A DNA stretch of 64,000 nt, taken from positions 79,696 to 143,695 of the forward strand of contig VXPQ01000047.1 in the NCBI GenBank assembly GCA_009839485.1, written 5' to 3'. A program made the translations under genes and the position numbers. Below, piece by piece: positions 43,688 through 52,780 of this stretch (within the stretch, counting starts at the first letter, position 1; every line of letters begins with the position of its first letter). The stretch comes from Bacteroidetes bacterium SB0662_bin_6. GTDB taxonomy: Bacteria > Bacteroidota > Rhodothermia > Rhodothermales > VXPQ01. Below the pieces are notes generated by a model. It searched no databases, was not told where the DNA came from, and saw nothing but the letters and a program-made list of their open reading frames with translations.

Positions 43688-46600
43688 GTCCTTTTCGCTG
43701 CCGGCTTCCTGTTTGCGTCCGAAGATGCTCCTGAGCCTGTTTGCGAGCGAATCGAACGTCGAATACATCACGGGTACGATGACGAGGGTCAGGAACGTAG
43801 CGAAGACCAGTCCGCTGATGATCGCCGTGCCCATCGGGCCCCAGAACTGCGTATTCTCGGAGCCGAACTGGAAATTGGGGCGCCATTCCGTCAGCAGCCC
43901 CACGAAATCGATGTTGATCCCGAACGTGAGCGGAATAAGGCCCAGTATCGTCGTCAATGCGGTCAGGAGAACCGGTCGCAGGCGCGTGGCGCCGCCTTCG
44001 ATAATGGCAGCGTGTTTGTCCATCCCCCGATCTCGCAACTGCATGATGTAATCGACCAGAACGATATTGTTGTTCACGACAATGCCGGCCAGTGAAATAA
44101 TGCCGATGAACGTGAACAGCCCGAACGGTGTGCGTGTAAGGATGAGACCCAGCAGCACCCCGATCAGGGAGAATCCTACGGCCAGCATGATGATGAAGGG
44201 CACCGTCACTCTATTGAACTGCGCCACCATGATCATAAAAATGAGCGATACGGCAACCAGCAACACCGTGGTCAGGAAAGCAAATGATTCTTCCTGCTCT
44301 TCGCTTTCGCCGGTATAGGTCATCGCGTACCCGACCGGCAGGTTCGCTTCGTATTCGGTCAGATACCTCTGCACGCTTGCAAGTACCTGCGGGCCGGGTA
44401 TGCCTGGCGCGGCGCTTCCCGTCACCGTAGATACGCGCTGCTGGTCGAGGCGTGTAACAGACCCGAGGCCGCTGCCCACATCGAAGTCCGCCACGGCAGT
44501 GACAGGGATCTGGTTGCCTTCGTGAAGGACCGTAAGGTTCTTGATGCTCTCCAGACCGGCCCGGTCGGCTTCCCGAAGCCGTACCGTGATGTCGTATTCG
44601 TCTTCGCCTGTACGGAATTTACCTGCTTCGACCCCGTTGATCGCTGCGCGGATCGTAGTGGCGATGTTGCTGGTGTTCAATCCAAAACGGGCAGCCCGCT
44701 CCCGGTCGATATGAACCTGCATTTCAGGACGCCCTTCATTCAGGTCGTCGCTTACGTCCACAAGTCCCTGAATTTCGCCGCTTTCCACTCCCTCCACAAG
44801 CATCTGGCGCACTTCGTGGGTGATTTGGCGGATCATTGCGAAATCTTCCCCGGAAATTTCAATATTGACAGGCAGGCCGGTTGGGGGTCCCAACTGGCTT
44901 TGCTCGACCGTAATGTCCGTTCCGGGAATGCCTTGCAGCCGGTCGCGGATCTTCGAAAGCGTCTCGGTGCTTGCTTCCTCGCGATCCGCATAGTCCGCAA
45001 GATTCAGTGTGACCCGGGAAACTTCCGAACTTTGCGCTCCTCCTCCGAACATAGCGTCACCGCCTACCCCGACGTTGACCAGAACGCTTTTAAGATTGGC
45101 TTCCGATTCGGGCGTATTGTCGAGCAGGTTCAGGATACGGTCGTGTGCAGTGGCTGCTATATTATTACTGGCGTCCACATTGGTGCCGAGCGCCCCCTCC
45201 AGGGTGACCCATACCTGACGGGGGTCATTTTCCGGAAAGAACTCGATCCCGGTAGGCGCCAGCTGGAACACCGTAAAGATGCTTATAAAGGCGCCCATGG
45301 CGCCGGTCAGCAGACGCGCCCGGTTGTCTGTAAGCAGCAGTATTTTGCGTTTGCGGCGATTGAAAATCGCTCCGAGCAGGCCTGTGCCGCAAATGATGGC
45401 AGGCAACGCCATAAGATTGACGATGACGAAGAAAGGAATTTCCTGCGGACCCAGCCTGATGAGAAACAGGATCACCAGCATGACGCCGCCGAAGATGAGA
45501 CCTGCGCGTACGCTTTTCCAGCCGCCGAGAAATATGCTTTCGAGGCAATGCAGCATAGTGCCGAGTATCCCAAGCAATAGGAAGATGATCCCCGGTATCA
45601 TAAGGAGCAGGGCGGGTCCGGACAGCCCTCCCGCCACGGGGCTTCCCACGCCCGCCAGCAAGCCGCTTCCGATCAACAGAACGAATCCGGCGGTCAGGGA
45701 AGCAAGCGCCCCGGTGTTGCGCAGCCAGGGTCGGCGAACGTTGTAATCCCGGTAAAGCATCCAGGTAAGGAGCGATCGATAGGTCGTTATGATGCGCGGC
45801 AGGAGTTTTTGCGCGAAATAATCGCCGATCGGCTTGAAGCATTTTGCATGGATCCATATTACCGCCGGGATGGCGATGGCGAATACGACCAGCATCTTGT
45901 AATTGGCAAGGCCCATCAGCACCGCGAGCAGGAGCAGGACCAGTAGGCTACCGAGTCGAGTGCTTCTCCGGGATTTTTTACGCTCTTCCGATTCAAGCCG
46001 CACAAAAATACCCGTGATTACCGGGTTGATGATCAGCGCCACGAAGAGGGAGGCCGAAAGCGTGACAATGAGCGTAAGCGGCATGTTACGCATGAATTCG
46101 CCGATGATACCCGGCCAGAACAGCATGGGTACGAAGGCGGCGACCGTAGTGGCCGTGGAAGCGACGACCGGCCCGCCGACTTCGGCGGTGCCGCGCCGCG
46201 CCGCCTCGAACCGCGAATACCCCATTTCCCTGTATCGGTAGATGTTTTCCACGATGACTACGGCGTTGTCCACGAGCATGCCGAGGGCAATGATCAGACT
46301 GAACAGGATAATGAAGTTCAGTGTGTAGCCGAATGCCTGGAAAATGATGAACGAAAGGAACATGGAAAGGGGTATGGCGACGCCGACCAGGGTCGCGGTG
46401 CGCACGCCGAGGAAGAACAACAGTACGGCCACTACGAAAATGAGGCCGCTGATGATATTGTTTTCCAGATCATCGATCATGTTCTGGACATCCTCACTTT
46501 GATCGCCGGTGATGAGGATGCGCGTGCCCTGCGGGAATGCGAATTCGTCTACCGTCGCCTGAACGGCTTTCGCCGTCAGGATGATGTTTTCCCCGGATCG

Positions 46601-47506
46601 TTTCTTGACATTCAGGCTGATCACTTGCAGAATATCCTGATCATCCGTCCGCACGAGATCGCCATCGTCCGTTTCGGTGCGGAAGAGCTGGAGGCGAGCG
46701 TACGATGCCCGGTCCTTGAAACCGAAATCGACATCGGCGACATCACGTACGTAGATGGGTTGTCCTCCAGGCGCCTCGATGACAATGTTTTCGATCTCGT
46801 CGGGGATGTCGAACGTACCGTCGACACGAACCAGATAGTTCAGACGGTCGACATCCACCGATCCGCCCGGCATGTTGGTATTTTCCGCACGGATGGCGTC
46901 CACGATATCCATGAACGCGAGGTTGTATCCCTGAAGTGCATTCAGGTCCACATCTATTTGCACCTCTCTCTCGAGACCACCCACTACATCCACTTCAAGA
47001 ACTTCCTGAATGGTTTCAATCTCGTCTTCGAGATTTTCCGCTACTTCCTTGAGTTGCGACAGCGAGTAATTTGCCGCCAGATTGACCGTCATGATGGGAA
47101 ATTCATCGAAGTCGATCTCGCTGATAATGGGCTCCTCTATTTCACTGGGTAGCGTAGGCCGGGCTACGTCCACTTTATCGCGCACCTTCTGATAGGCGTC
47201 GTCCAGGGAAACGTCCGGGTTGAATTCCACGATGATGGTGGATACGCCCTGAGTGGATGTGGAACGAATTTCCTTGATGCCGTTGATTGCCTGCACCTCG
47301 CGTTCGACAGGCTGCGTGATCAGGGATTCCACATCGTCGGGACTCGCCCCGGGATATAGCAATGTGACGATAATTTGCGGAATCTCGATGGATGGCGCGG
47401 CTTCCTTCGGAATCGTTACATAGCTGTACAGGCCGCCGATGGCGATGATTGCTGTCAGGACGACAATGCTCGTACGATACTTGATCGAGATGTTAGTGAT
47501 TTTCAT
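43685..47506 (-). CDS. RND efflux pump permease with extra membrane insertion
   Basis: Inner-membrane pump of the resistance-nodulation-division type, 1273 residues against about 1040 usually. Both halves are present: N-terminal periplasmic porter (AAPSIEIPQIIVTLLYPGASPDDVESLITQPVE), TM4 GMLVDNAVVIVENIYRYRE, and second half VLLGLILTRTPFGLFTFIGIISLAGIVVNNNIVLVDYIM. The proton-relay Asp pair of AcrB reads Asp-Asn here, and the TM10 Lys is an Asn. Between residues about 500 and 750 there are roughly six additional hydrophobic segments not found in AcrB. It is third in the tolC-adaptor-pump operon; the substrate cannot be inferred. Confidence 0.9.
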   Translation of the reverse strand: MKITNISIKYRTSIVVLTAIIAIGGLYSYVTIPKEAAPSIEIPQIIVTLLYPGASPDDVESLITQPVEREVQAINGIKEIRSTSTQGVSTIIVEFNPDVSLDDAYQKVRDKVDVARPTLPSEIEEPIISEIDFDEFPIMTVNLAANYSLSQLKEVAENLEDEIETIQEVLEVDVVGGLEREVQIDVDLNALQGYNLAFMDIVDAIRAENTNMPGGSVDVDRLNYLVRVDGTFDIPDEIENIVIEAPGGQPIYVRDVADVDFGFKDRASYARLQLFRTETDDGDLVRTDDQDILQVISLNVKKRSGENIILTAKAVQATVDEFAFPQGTRILITGDQSEDVQNMIDDLENNIISGLIFVVAVLLFFLGVRTATLVGVAIPLSMFLSFIIFQAFGYTLNFIILFSLIIALGMLVDNAVVIVENIYRYREMGYSRFEAARRGTAEVGGPVVASTATTVAAFVPMLFWPGIIGEFMRNMPLTLIVTLSASLFVALIINPVITGIFVRLESEERKKSRRSTRLGSLLVLLLLAVLMGLANYKMLVVFAIAIPAVIWIHAKCFKPIGDYFAQKLLPRIITTYRSLLTWMLYRDYNVRRPWLRNTGALASLTAGFVLLIGSGLLAGVGSPVAGGLSGPALLLMIPGIIFLLLGILGTMLHCLESIFLGGWKSVRAGLIFGGVMLVILFLIRLGPQEIPFFVIVNLMALPAIICGTGLLGAIFNRRKRKILLLTDNRARLLTGAMGAFISIFTVFQLAPTGIEFFPENDPRQVWVTLEGALGTNVDASNNIAATAHDRILNLLDNTPESEANLKSVLVNVGVGGDAMFGGGAQSSEVSRVTLNLADYADREEASTETLSKIRDRLQGIPGTDITVEQSQLGPPTGLPVNIEISGEDFAMIRQITHEVRQMLVEGVESGEIQGLVDVSDDLNEGRPEMQVHIDRERAARFGLNTSNIATTIRAAINGVEAGKFRTGEDEYDITVRLREADRAGLESIKNLTVLHEGNQIPVTAVADFDVGSGLGSVTRLDQQRVSTVTGSAAPGIPGPQVLASVQRYLTEYEANLPVGYAMTYTGESEEQEESFAFLTTVLLVAVSLIFMIMVAQFNRVTVPFIIMLAVGFSLIGVLLGLILTRTPFGLFTFIGIISLAGIVVNNNIVLVDYIMQLRDRGMDKHAAIIEGGATRLRPVLLTALTTILGLIPLTFGINIDFVGLLTEWRPNFQFGSENTQFWGPMGTAIISGLVFATFLTLVIVPVMYSTFDSLANRLRSIFGRKQEAGSEKD

Positions 47507-47566
47507 AACTCGATAGGTAGCGTTTGGAGATCGGACCGGCGGGGGGAAATACGCGCCGCAGATCCT

Positions 47567-48775
47567 TTACCGGTCCATCGGTACTTCCGGCTGCTCTATA
47601 GACATTTCCCGAGATGTGGAATGCCGGGTTGCTATCTCGATCCTGTCTCCGTCGGTGACTCTCGATTGTCCGAGAACGATCACTTCGTCGCCGGGCTGAA
47701 GGTTCGTGGCCACGACGTATGCTCCAAAATCAGGTCCCGGCACGAAATTCCGCTGTACCGCAGTCGGTATTCCATCCCGGTTCTCGATCAGGTAGGCAAT
47801 GTGACCGTTCTCGGTACGGATGACTGCGGCGCGCGGCACAACCAGCGCATTCTCGATCGTCTCCCGCGTGACCTCGACGCGCGCCACCATTTCCGGCTTG
47901 ATGGTCCCGTCCGGATTGTTGATAACGATCTCGATCGGGAAGGTCCGGCTTTGCGGATCGACGGCGCGTCCGACGAACGATACCAGTCCTTCGATGCGGT
48001 TGCCCCGGTATGCCTCGAAACTGACGTGAACGGGAGTGCCGGGCAGGATGTCCGCGGCATACCGCTCGGGTACGCCCGAAACGACTTTGACGCGGCGGGT
48101 ATTGATGAGGCGAGCCACCGTCATCCCGGGCGTGACCTGTTCGCCGGGTTCGACAAAGTGTTCTTCGACCGTACCGTCGAACGGCGCCACGATCCGGGTT
48201 TGCGCCAGCGTGGTACGGGCTTGTTCCAGGGCGGCTTCGGCCTGCGCAAGGTTCGCTCTGGATTGATTGTACTGCGCCTGTACGCTTTCCCACTCGATGG
48301 CGCTGATGACCGAGTCAGCGAAGAGGGGCTCGTTGCGTGTCAGGTTTTCCCGGGCAAGCCTGAATTGCGCCTCGGCGGCTTCGACGATAGCGCTGGCTTG
48401 CGAAACAGCCGATTCCGGCACCGAAGGATTGATTTGAGCGACAGTCCCCTCGTTGCGGACGTAGGTTCCGAGGGGTTCGACCGTGACTACCGTGCCGCTT
48501 GTTTGCGCCGATAAACGTGCGTCATCGAAGGCTTCGACCGATCCGGTGAGCTGAATGATATCCCGAAATACGGTGGGTTCGAGCACAAGGGTTTCCACGC
48601 GGATTGCACGTCCTTCTTCAACCACGGCGGGTGCGCTCCGGGCGCCATTCGGGGGTTCTGTTCCACAGCCCGTAAGGAGCATCGCGGCGCAGATAGCACA
48701 CAGCCCTGTAGCAAGGATATTCCGCACAAGACCGCTGTGCCTGGGGGGCCGGGATCGATAGTCGGACGGAGTCAT
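47567..48775 (-). CDS. RND periplasmic adaptor (membrane-fusion) lipoprotein
   Basis: About 402 residues. A lipoprotein signal ends in LLTGC (GLCAICAAMLLTGC); then come the AcrA-like lipoyl/coiled-coil hairpin (ARLSAQTSGTVVTV, AEAQFRLARENLTRNEPLF..., LAQAEAALEQARTTLAQTRIVAPFDGTVEEHFVEPGEQV), and beta-barrel/membrane-proximal domains (RVKVVSGVPERYAADILPG). It joins the pump to the TolC-like channel. The ATG at 48775 was chosen for the signal peptide. Gaps are 20 bases to the tolC-like stop and 60 to the pump gene. Confidence 0.92.
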   Translation of the reverse strand: MTPSDYRSRPPRHSGLVRNILATGLCAICAAMLLTGCGTEPPNGARSAPAVVEEGRAIRVETLVLEPTVFRDIIQLTGSVEAFDDARLSAQTSGTVVTVEPLGTYVRNEGTVAQINPSVPESAVSQASAIVEAAEAQFRLARENLTRNEPLFADSVISAIEWESVQAQYNQSRANLAQAEAALEQARTTLAQTRIVAPFDGTVEEHFVEPGEQVTPGMTVARLINTRRVKVVSGVPERYAADILPGTPVHVSFEAYRGNRIEGLVSFVGRAVDPQSRTFPIEIVINNPDGTIKPEMVARVEVTRETIENALVVPRAAVIRTENGHIAYLIENRDGIPTAVQRNFVPGPDFGAYVVATNLQPGDEVIVLGQSRVTDGDRIEIATRHSTSREMSIEQPEVPMDR

Positions 48776-48795
48776 GAGATCCAATAAAGGAGAGG

Positions 48796-50403
48796 TTATT
48801 TGCTCGTAAGGCGAGGCTCCGCGGCATTCCATTGCGTCATGCCCATGGACGTTTCCAGAGCGCTCTGGGCTAAAAGATAGTCGTACAGGGCGCGGAGTCG
48901 GTTGAGACGACTCTGGTCCAACTGCTCGGAAGCGTTGCGTTCCTCGACCGGTGAGGCGATGCCTTCCGCGAGCCGGGCCCGCGCGTATTCGTAATTCAGT
49001 TCTGCTCGCTGAACGTTTTGTTCCTGGGCCAGAATCCGTTGCTGCGCGGCTTCGAGATCCCGCAATGCCCCCTGTACCTCCATGCGTATCTGTTGCCGGG
49101 TCTGGTCATATTGCAGTTCGGCCTGATGCAACGCAATGCTTCGTTGTTGCACCCGGGCCCCCGTGCGAAATCCGTTGAAAATGTTCCAGGTGAGCCGTAC
49201 GCCGGCGCTTATGGCGGGATTCCAGTAGCTCTGCGAGAAAAAATCAATGGACTCGCGGCGGTAGATGAAGTCATCCCGGTTCTCCGTAACGATGCGCGTC
49301 CGATCATCCGGCACCCGGCCTATGTAACTGACACTGGCGACGGCGCTGAGTTGCGGCATATACTGTGTCATGGCCAAACGGCGGTCCACTCGCTGCAACT
49401 CGATCGCAAGGCGCGCCTGTTCGAGGTCCGGTCGATGCGCCAGCGCCATGTCGACGGCGTTTTCCGCCGACACGGTCAGGAAGCGGCCCCGCTCTTCGGT
49501 TTCCAGATTGCCTCGCAGCCGTATCGGCTGATCAACCGGAATACCAATCCGCATCTTGAGATTGTCGATTGCTTGTGCTGCGAGGCCGGCGGCCTCGACT
49601 TGTTGCGTTTCAAGATTGGCAAGCTCGACCTCCGCCGTCAGGCGCTGGAATTTCGGCGCCAGACCCTGGCTCACTCGCCGGATCGTTTCGTCGAGCGTGA
49701 GCTGCGTGCGCTCAACACTCATACGAACGACTTCCACCTGTTTCAGGGATAGCAGCGCCTGATAGAATGTCTCACGCACCTCGTGGAGAACGATTTGCCG
49801 CTGCCGGTTCAGGACTTCGTCGGTCAGATCTTTGTAATATCTTGCCCCCCGGATTCCGACAAAGACATCGGCAGAGAAAATCGTTTGGCTGAGGGAGATA
49901 CTGTTCAGAAATTCGTTGGGCACCGCAAAGGGATTGGTGTCTCCTCCAAAACCGGCCCCGATAGCATCCAGTCCACTCTCCTGCCGATCTATGAATTCGT
50001 CGAAATCAATGGGCGCAGTTTCTGTATCCGTGTCTGTGCGCGCCCGTTCATTGAACGATAACCAGTCAATAAAACCGAACGAACTGAACAATCCTCCCGC
50101 TTCCGAACCTGCAAAGGGATTGGCGCTTTTCAGGTTGCGCGTATAACTGGACGTTACGTCGATAAGAGGCCATGCTTCGCCCCAGGCTTCGCGAACCTGC
50201 GCGGAAGCCTGCTCGACATTAAGGCGCTCGAGCCGCATCGCATAGTTATGAACCAGGGCAATCTGGATCGCTTCGTCAAGCGTCAGCGTGAGAGGCTCTT
50301 GCGCGCCCTCGACAGTAGTCTGCGCGAGGGTTGTTGAGGCAGGCGTCAGGCTGCCAGCGAGCAGGACGCCCGCGATCAGGATAGGGAGGCGAATATTGGC
50401 CAT
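48796..50403 (-). CDS. TolC-like outer-membrane efflux channel
   Basis: About 535 residues with a signal peptide (LPILIAGVLLAGSLTPASTTLAQ) and two outer-membrane efflux protein (OEP) repeats: LTLTLDEAIQIALVHNYAMRLERLNVEQA at the start, and ENAVDMALAHRPDLEQARLAIELQRVDRRLAMTQYMPQ in the second half, with long coiled helices (QQIRMEVQGALRDLEAAQQRI). It is the exit duct of the efflux system encoded downstream and the first gene of that operon. The frame is open to 50463, but ATG 50403 fits the signal. Confidence 0.92.
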   Translation of the reverse strand: MANIRLPILIAGVLLAGSLTPASTTLAQTTVEGAQEPLTLTLDEAIQIALVHNYAMRLERLNVEQASAQVREAWGEAWPLIDVTSSYTRNLKSANPFAGSEAGGLFSSFGFIDWLSFNERARTDTDTETAPIDFDEFIDRQESGLDAIGAGFGGDTNPFAVPNEFLNSISLSQTIFSADVFVGIRGARYYKDLTDEVLNRQRQIVLHEVRETFYQALLSLKQVEVVRMSVERTQLTLDETIRRVSQGLAPKFQRLTAEVELANLETQQVEAAGLAAQAIDNLKMRIGIPVDQPIRLRGNLETEERGRFLTVSAENAVDMALAHRPDLEQARLAIELQRVDRRLAMTQYMPQLSAVASVSYIGRVPDDRTRIVTENRDDFIYRRESIDFFSQSYWNPAISAGVRLTWNIFNGFRTGARVQQRSIALHQAELQYDQTRQQIRMEVQGALRDLEAAQQRILAQEQNVQRAELNYEYARARLAEGIASPVEERNASEQLDQSRLNRLRALYDYLLAQSALETSMGMTQWNAAEPRLTSK

Positions 50404-50555
50404 GGCCTTGCAAAGGGTCGCCTCATGGTCGGCCCAGATGTCGGAAAAAACCGATTCCAACAAGAGGGTACGTGGCGATTATGGTAGGGTTTCGGAAAAA
50501 AGGATGAAGAAAAAATCAGAAGGGATAAAAGGGCGGTTTTTTTCGGCACGTTGAT

Positions 50556-51632
50556 TCAATAGTAGTCCTCAAGCCGGTGCGCATGCAGGTAATCCACAAT
50601 GTTTTTAACCTGTTGGGCGCTTTCCCGGTTGCAGATCAGCAGGGCGTCTTCCGTATCGACCACAATCGTGTCGTGCATGCCTATCAGCACGACGAGTCGC
50701 TGGTTGGCGTCAATCAGGCATCTGCTCGAGTCGTTCAGAATCACGTTCCCATTGAGCGTATTACCCTGTTTGTCTTTTTTGCGAAGCGTATACACCGCTG
50801 CCCAGTCGCCGACGTCACTCCAACCGAATGAGGCGGGCACCACAAACACCTTGTCTGCCCGCTCCATGACCCCGTAATCGATCGAAATAGTGGGGCTTTT
50901 AGCATAAGCTTCCGAGACAGCCTTGGTTTCCTGTGCGGTACCGAGCGCATCCCGTACGGGTTCGAAGGCCCGAAAGACCTTGGGCAGATGGTGTTGTATA
51001 GCGTTCAGGATAGAATCGGCGCGCCACACAAAAATCCCGCTGTTCCAGAGAAAATCCCCCGAATCCAGAAAGCGTTCGGCGGTTTCGATGTCGGGTTTCT
51101 CGGCAAAGGTCCGGACAGGAAGGGCCTCCGGCGTTTTCAGGTCACGATCGACGTGCCCTTCGTATTGCACGTACCCGTATCCTGTCTCCGGATGGGTAGG
51201 TTCGATACCGATCGTAACGAGGGTATCCTTTTCTTTTGCCTTGCCGATAGCGGTGCGGAGCGCCTTGTGAAACCGCCTGGAGTTACGGATGACATGGTCG
51301 GCCGGCAAGGCGATCATGATGGCGTCGGGGTCCCGCGCAAGCAATTGTATGGCGGCAAGGGCAATGCATGGCCCCGTGTTGCGTCCGACAGGCTCGGCAA
51401 GGATGTTTTCCGCGGGAACGGTGGGAAGTTGTTCCTGTGTCTGATCGACGTACCGGCGGTGCGTGACGACAAAAACGTTCTCGTCCGGGATGATGCCTCG
51501 CAAGCGGGACATGGTGCTGCGGATCAGTGTATCTCCGCCGTGAATCGCCAGAAATTGCTTGGGATTGTTCTCGCGGCTTTGCGGCCAGAATCGACTACCG
51601 ATTCCGCCCGCCATGATTACGGCATATGCCAT
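50556..51632 (-). CDS. manC: Mannose-1-phosphate guanylyltransferase
   Basis: Makes GDP-mannose from mannose-1-phosphate and GTP. 358 residues: nucleotide-binding AVIMAGGIGSRFWPQSRENNPKQFL, AEPVGRNTGPCIALAA, LPADHVI, ETGYGYVQYE, FAEKPDIETAERFL, and GIFVWRADSIL. This is the short type with only the transferase domain, no phosphomannose isomerase fused. It supplies GDP-mannose to the Gmd and Fcl enzymes encoded nearby. It is divergent from fcl with 167 bases between them that contain a 14-bp inverted repeat. Confidence 0.93.
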   Translation of the reverse strand: MAYAVIMAGGIGSRFWPQSRENNPKQFLAIHGGDTLIRSTMSRLRGIIPDENVFVVTHRRYVDQTQEQLPTVPAENILAEPVGRNTGPCIALAAIQLLARDPDAIMIALPADHVIRNSRRFHKALRTAIGKAKEKDTLVTIGIEPTHPETGYGYVQYEGHVDRDLKTPEALPVRTFAEKPDIETAERFLDSGDFLWNSGIFVWRADSILNAIQHHLPKVFRAFEPVRDALGTAQETKAVSEAYAKSPTISIDYGVMERADKVFVVPASFGWSDVGDWAAVYTLRKKDKQGNTLNGNVILNDSSRCLIDANQRLVVLIGMHDTIVVDTEDALLICNRESAQQVKNIVDYLHAHRLEDYY

Positions 51633-51680
51633 ATCCGGATGAAAGTGAGCTATGGAAGGAAGGGATAAGGAACCGCGTTA

Positions 51681-51735
51681 GCAGGTATTATGCGGGATTT
51701 TGGGAGCAAGTCGGGCTTCTGCGCATAATACCTGC
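51681..51735. promoter_or_regulatory. Perfect 14-bp inverted repeat between manC and fcl
   Basis: GCAGGTATTATGCG (51681-51694) and CGCATAATACCTGC (51722-51735) with 27 bases between. It is centred about 76 bases from the manC start and 92 from the fcl start. A shared operator or a leader hairpin are the plain readings. Confidence 0.65.
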
Positions 51736-51799
51736 AGCGTATGATGTTCCGGAATCAGGATGCCCAATTGGTAATGCACAGCAATCAATCGTTTGGATC

Positions 51800-52780
51800 A
51801 TGTCTTTGAACGATGCTGGAGTTCCTGTTTTCGTCGCAGGCCACCGTGGTCTGGTCGGTTCGGCGGTTGTACGCCGTCTTCAGTCCGAGGGCTGTCACCG
51901 GTTGTTGCTGCGTACGCGCGACGAACTCGATTTGCTCGATCAAGAGGCTGTTGATGTGTTTTTCGAGCAGGAGCGCCCGGGCTTTGTGATACTTGCAGCC
52001 GCGGTGGTCGGCGGCATTCTGGCGAACGATCAATATCCCGCGGATTTTATCTCCGACAACATTGCCATTCAGTCGAATGTGATTCGTTCTGCACACAAAT
52101 ACGGCGTACGGCGGCTTGTTTTTCTTGGAAGTTCATGCATTTATCCGAAGCATGCCCCACAACCCATGCCCGAGAAATGCATACTGACGGGACCTCTTGA
52201 ACCCACAAATCAATGGTACGCAGTGGCGAAAATCGCCGGCGCCAGAACATGCGAAGCGTATCGGAAGCAATACGGGGATGATTTCGTTACGTTAATGCCG
52301 ACGAATTTATACGGCCCGAATGATAATTTCGATCCGGAGACGTCACACGTTCCGGCGGCTTTATTGCGAAGATTTCACGAGGCAAAGCGCGTTGGAGCCC
52401 CGGATGCGCCAGTGACGCTGTGGGGGACCGGGACGCCGCGCCGCGAATTCATGTATGTGGACGATCTGGCGGATGCGATTCTCTACGTATTGGGCCTGTC
52501 GGCGGACAAGTTGTATGCAACGGCAAGCGACGGCATGCTTAACGTAGGCGTTGGGGAGGATATCTCTATCACAGAATTGGCCGAAATCATCCGGGGCGTG
52601 GTGGGTAGCGAAAGCGCTATACGCTACGACCCGACCCGACCGGACGGTACGCCGCGTAAACTCATGGATGTTTCCCGGATGAAGAATCTTGGCTGGAGTG
52701 CCCGGACTCCTATACGGGAGGGGTTTTCGAAAACATATGCCTGGTATCTGGCCAATGAATTGAAAGAAGTGGAAGCGTGA
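51800..52780 (+). CDS. fcl: GDP-L-fucose synthase
   Basis: Epimerase-reductase that turns GDP-4-keto-6-deoxymannose into GDP-L-fucose. 326 residues, SDR fold: VFVAGHRGLVGSAVVRRL, AAAVVGGILANDQYPADFI, SSCIYPKHAPQPM and NQWYAVAKIAGARTCEAY (Tyr-x3-Lys), then MPTNLYGPNDNFDPETSHVPAALLRRFHEAK and GTGTPRREFMYVDDLADA, a near-complete family fingerprint. ATG 51800 fits the family; the frame is open to 51626. The substrate is made by Gmd, encoded 4 kb downstream. Its stop overlaps the next gene's GTG as GTGA. Confidence 0.94.
   Translation: MSLNDAGVPVFVAGHRGLVGSAVVRRLQSEGCHRLLLRTRDELDLLDQEAVDVFFEQERPGFVILAAAVVGGILANDQYPADFISDNIAIQSNVIRSAHKYGVRRLVFLGSSCIYPKHAPQPMPEKCILTGPLEPTNQWYAVAKIAGARTCEAYRKQYGDDFVTLMPTNLYGPNDNFDPETSHVPAALLRRFHEAKRVGAPDAPVTLWGTGTPRREFMYVDDLADAILYVLGLSADKLYATASDGMLNVGVGEDISITELAEIIRGVVGSESAIRYDPTRPDGTPRKLMDVSRMKNLGWSARTPIREGFSKTYAWYLANELKEVEA

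Noticed and set aside
50404-50555. Terminator between manC and the tolC-like gene (A/T runs at 50505-50545)
   Set aside because: There are T- and A-runs on both strands but no stem of useful length directly before a T-run on the minus strand.
51681-51735. Invertible promoter as the main reading of the manC-fcl inverted repeat
   Set aside because: The centre is only 27 bases and no invertase gene is near; kept only as an alternative in the finding.
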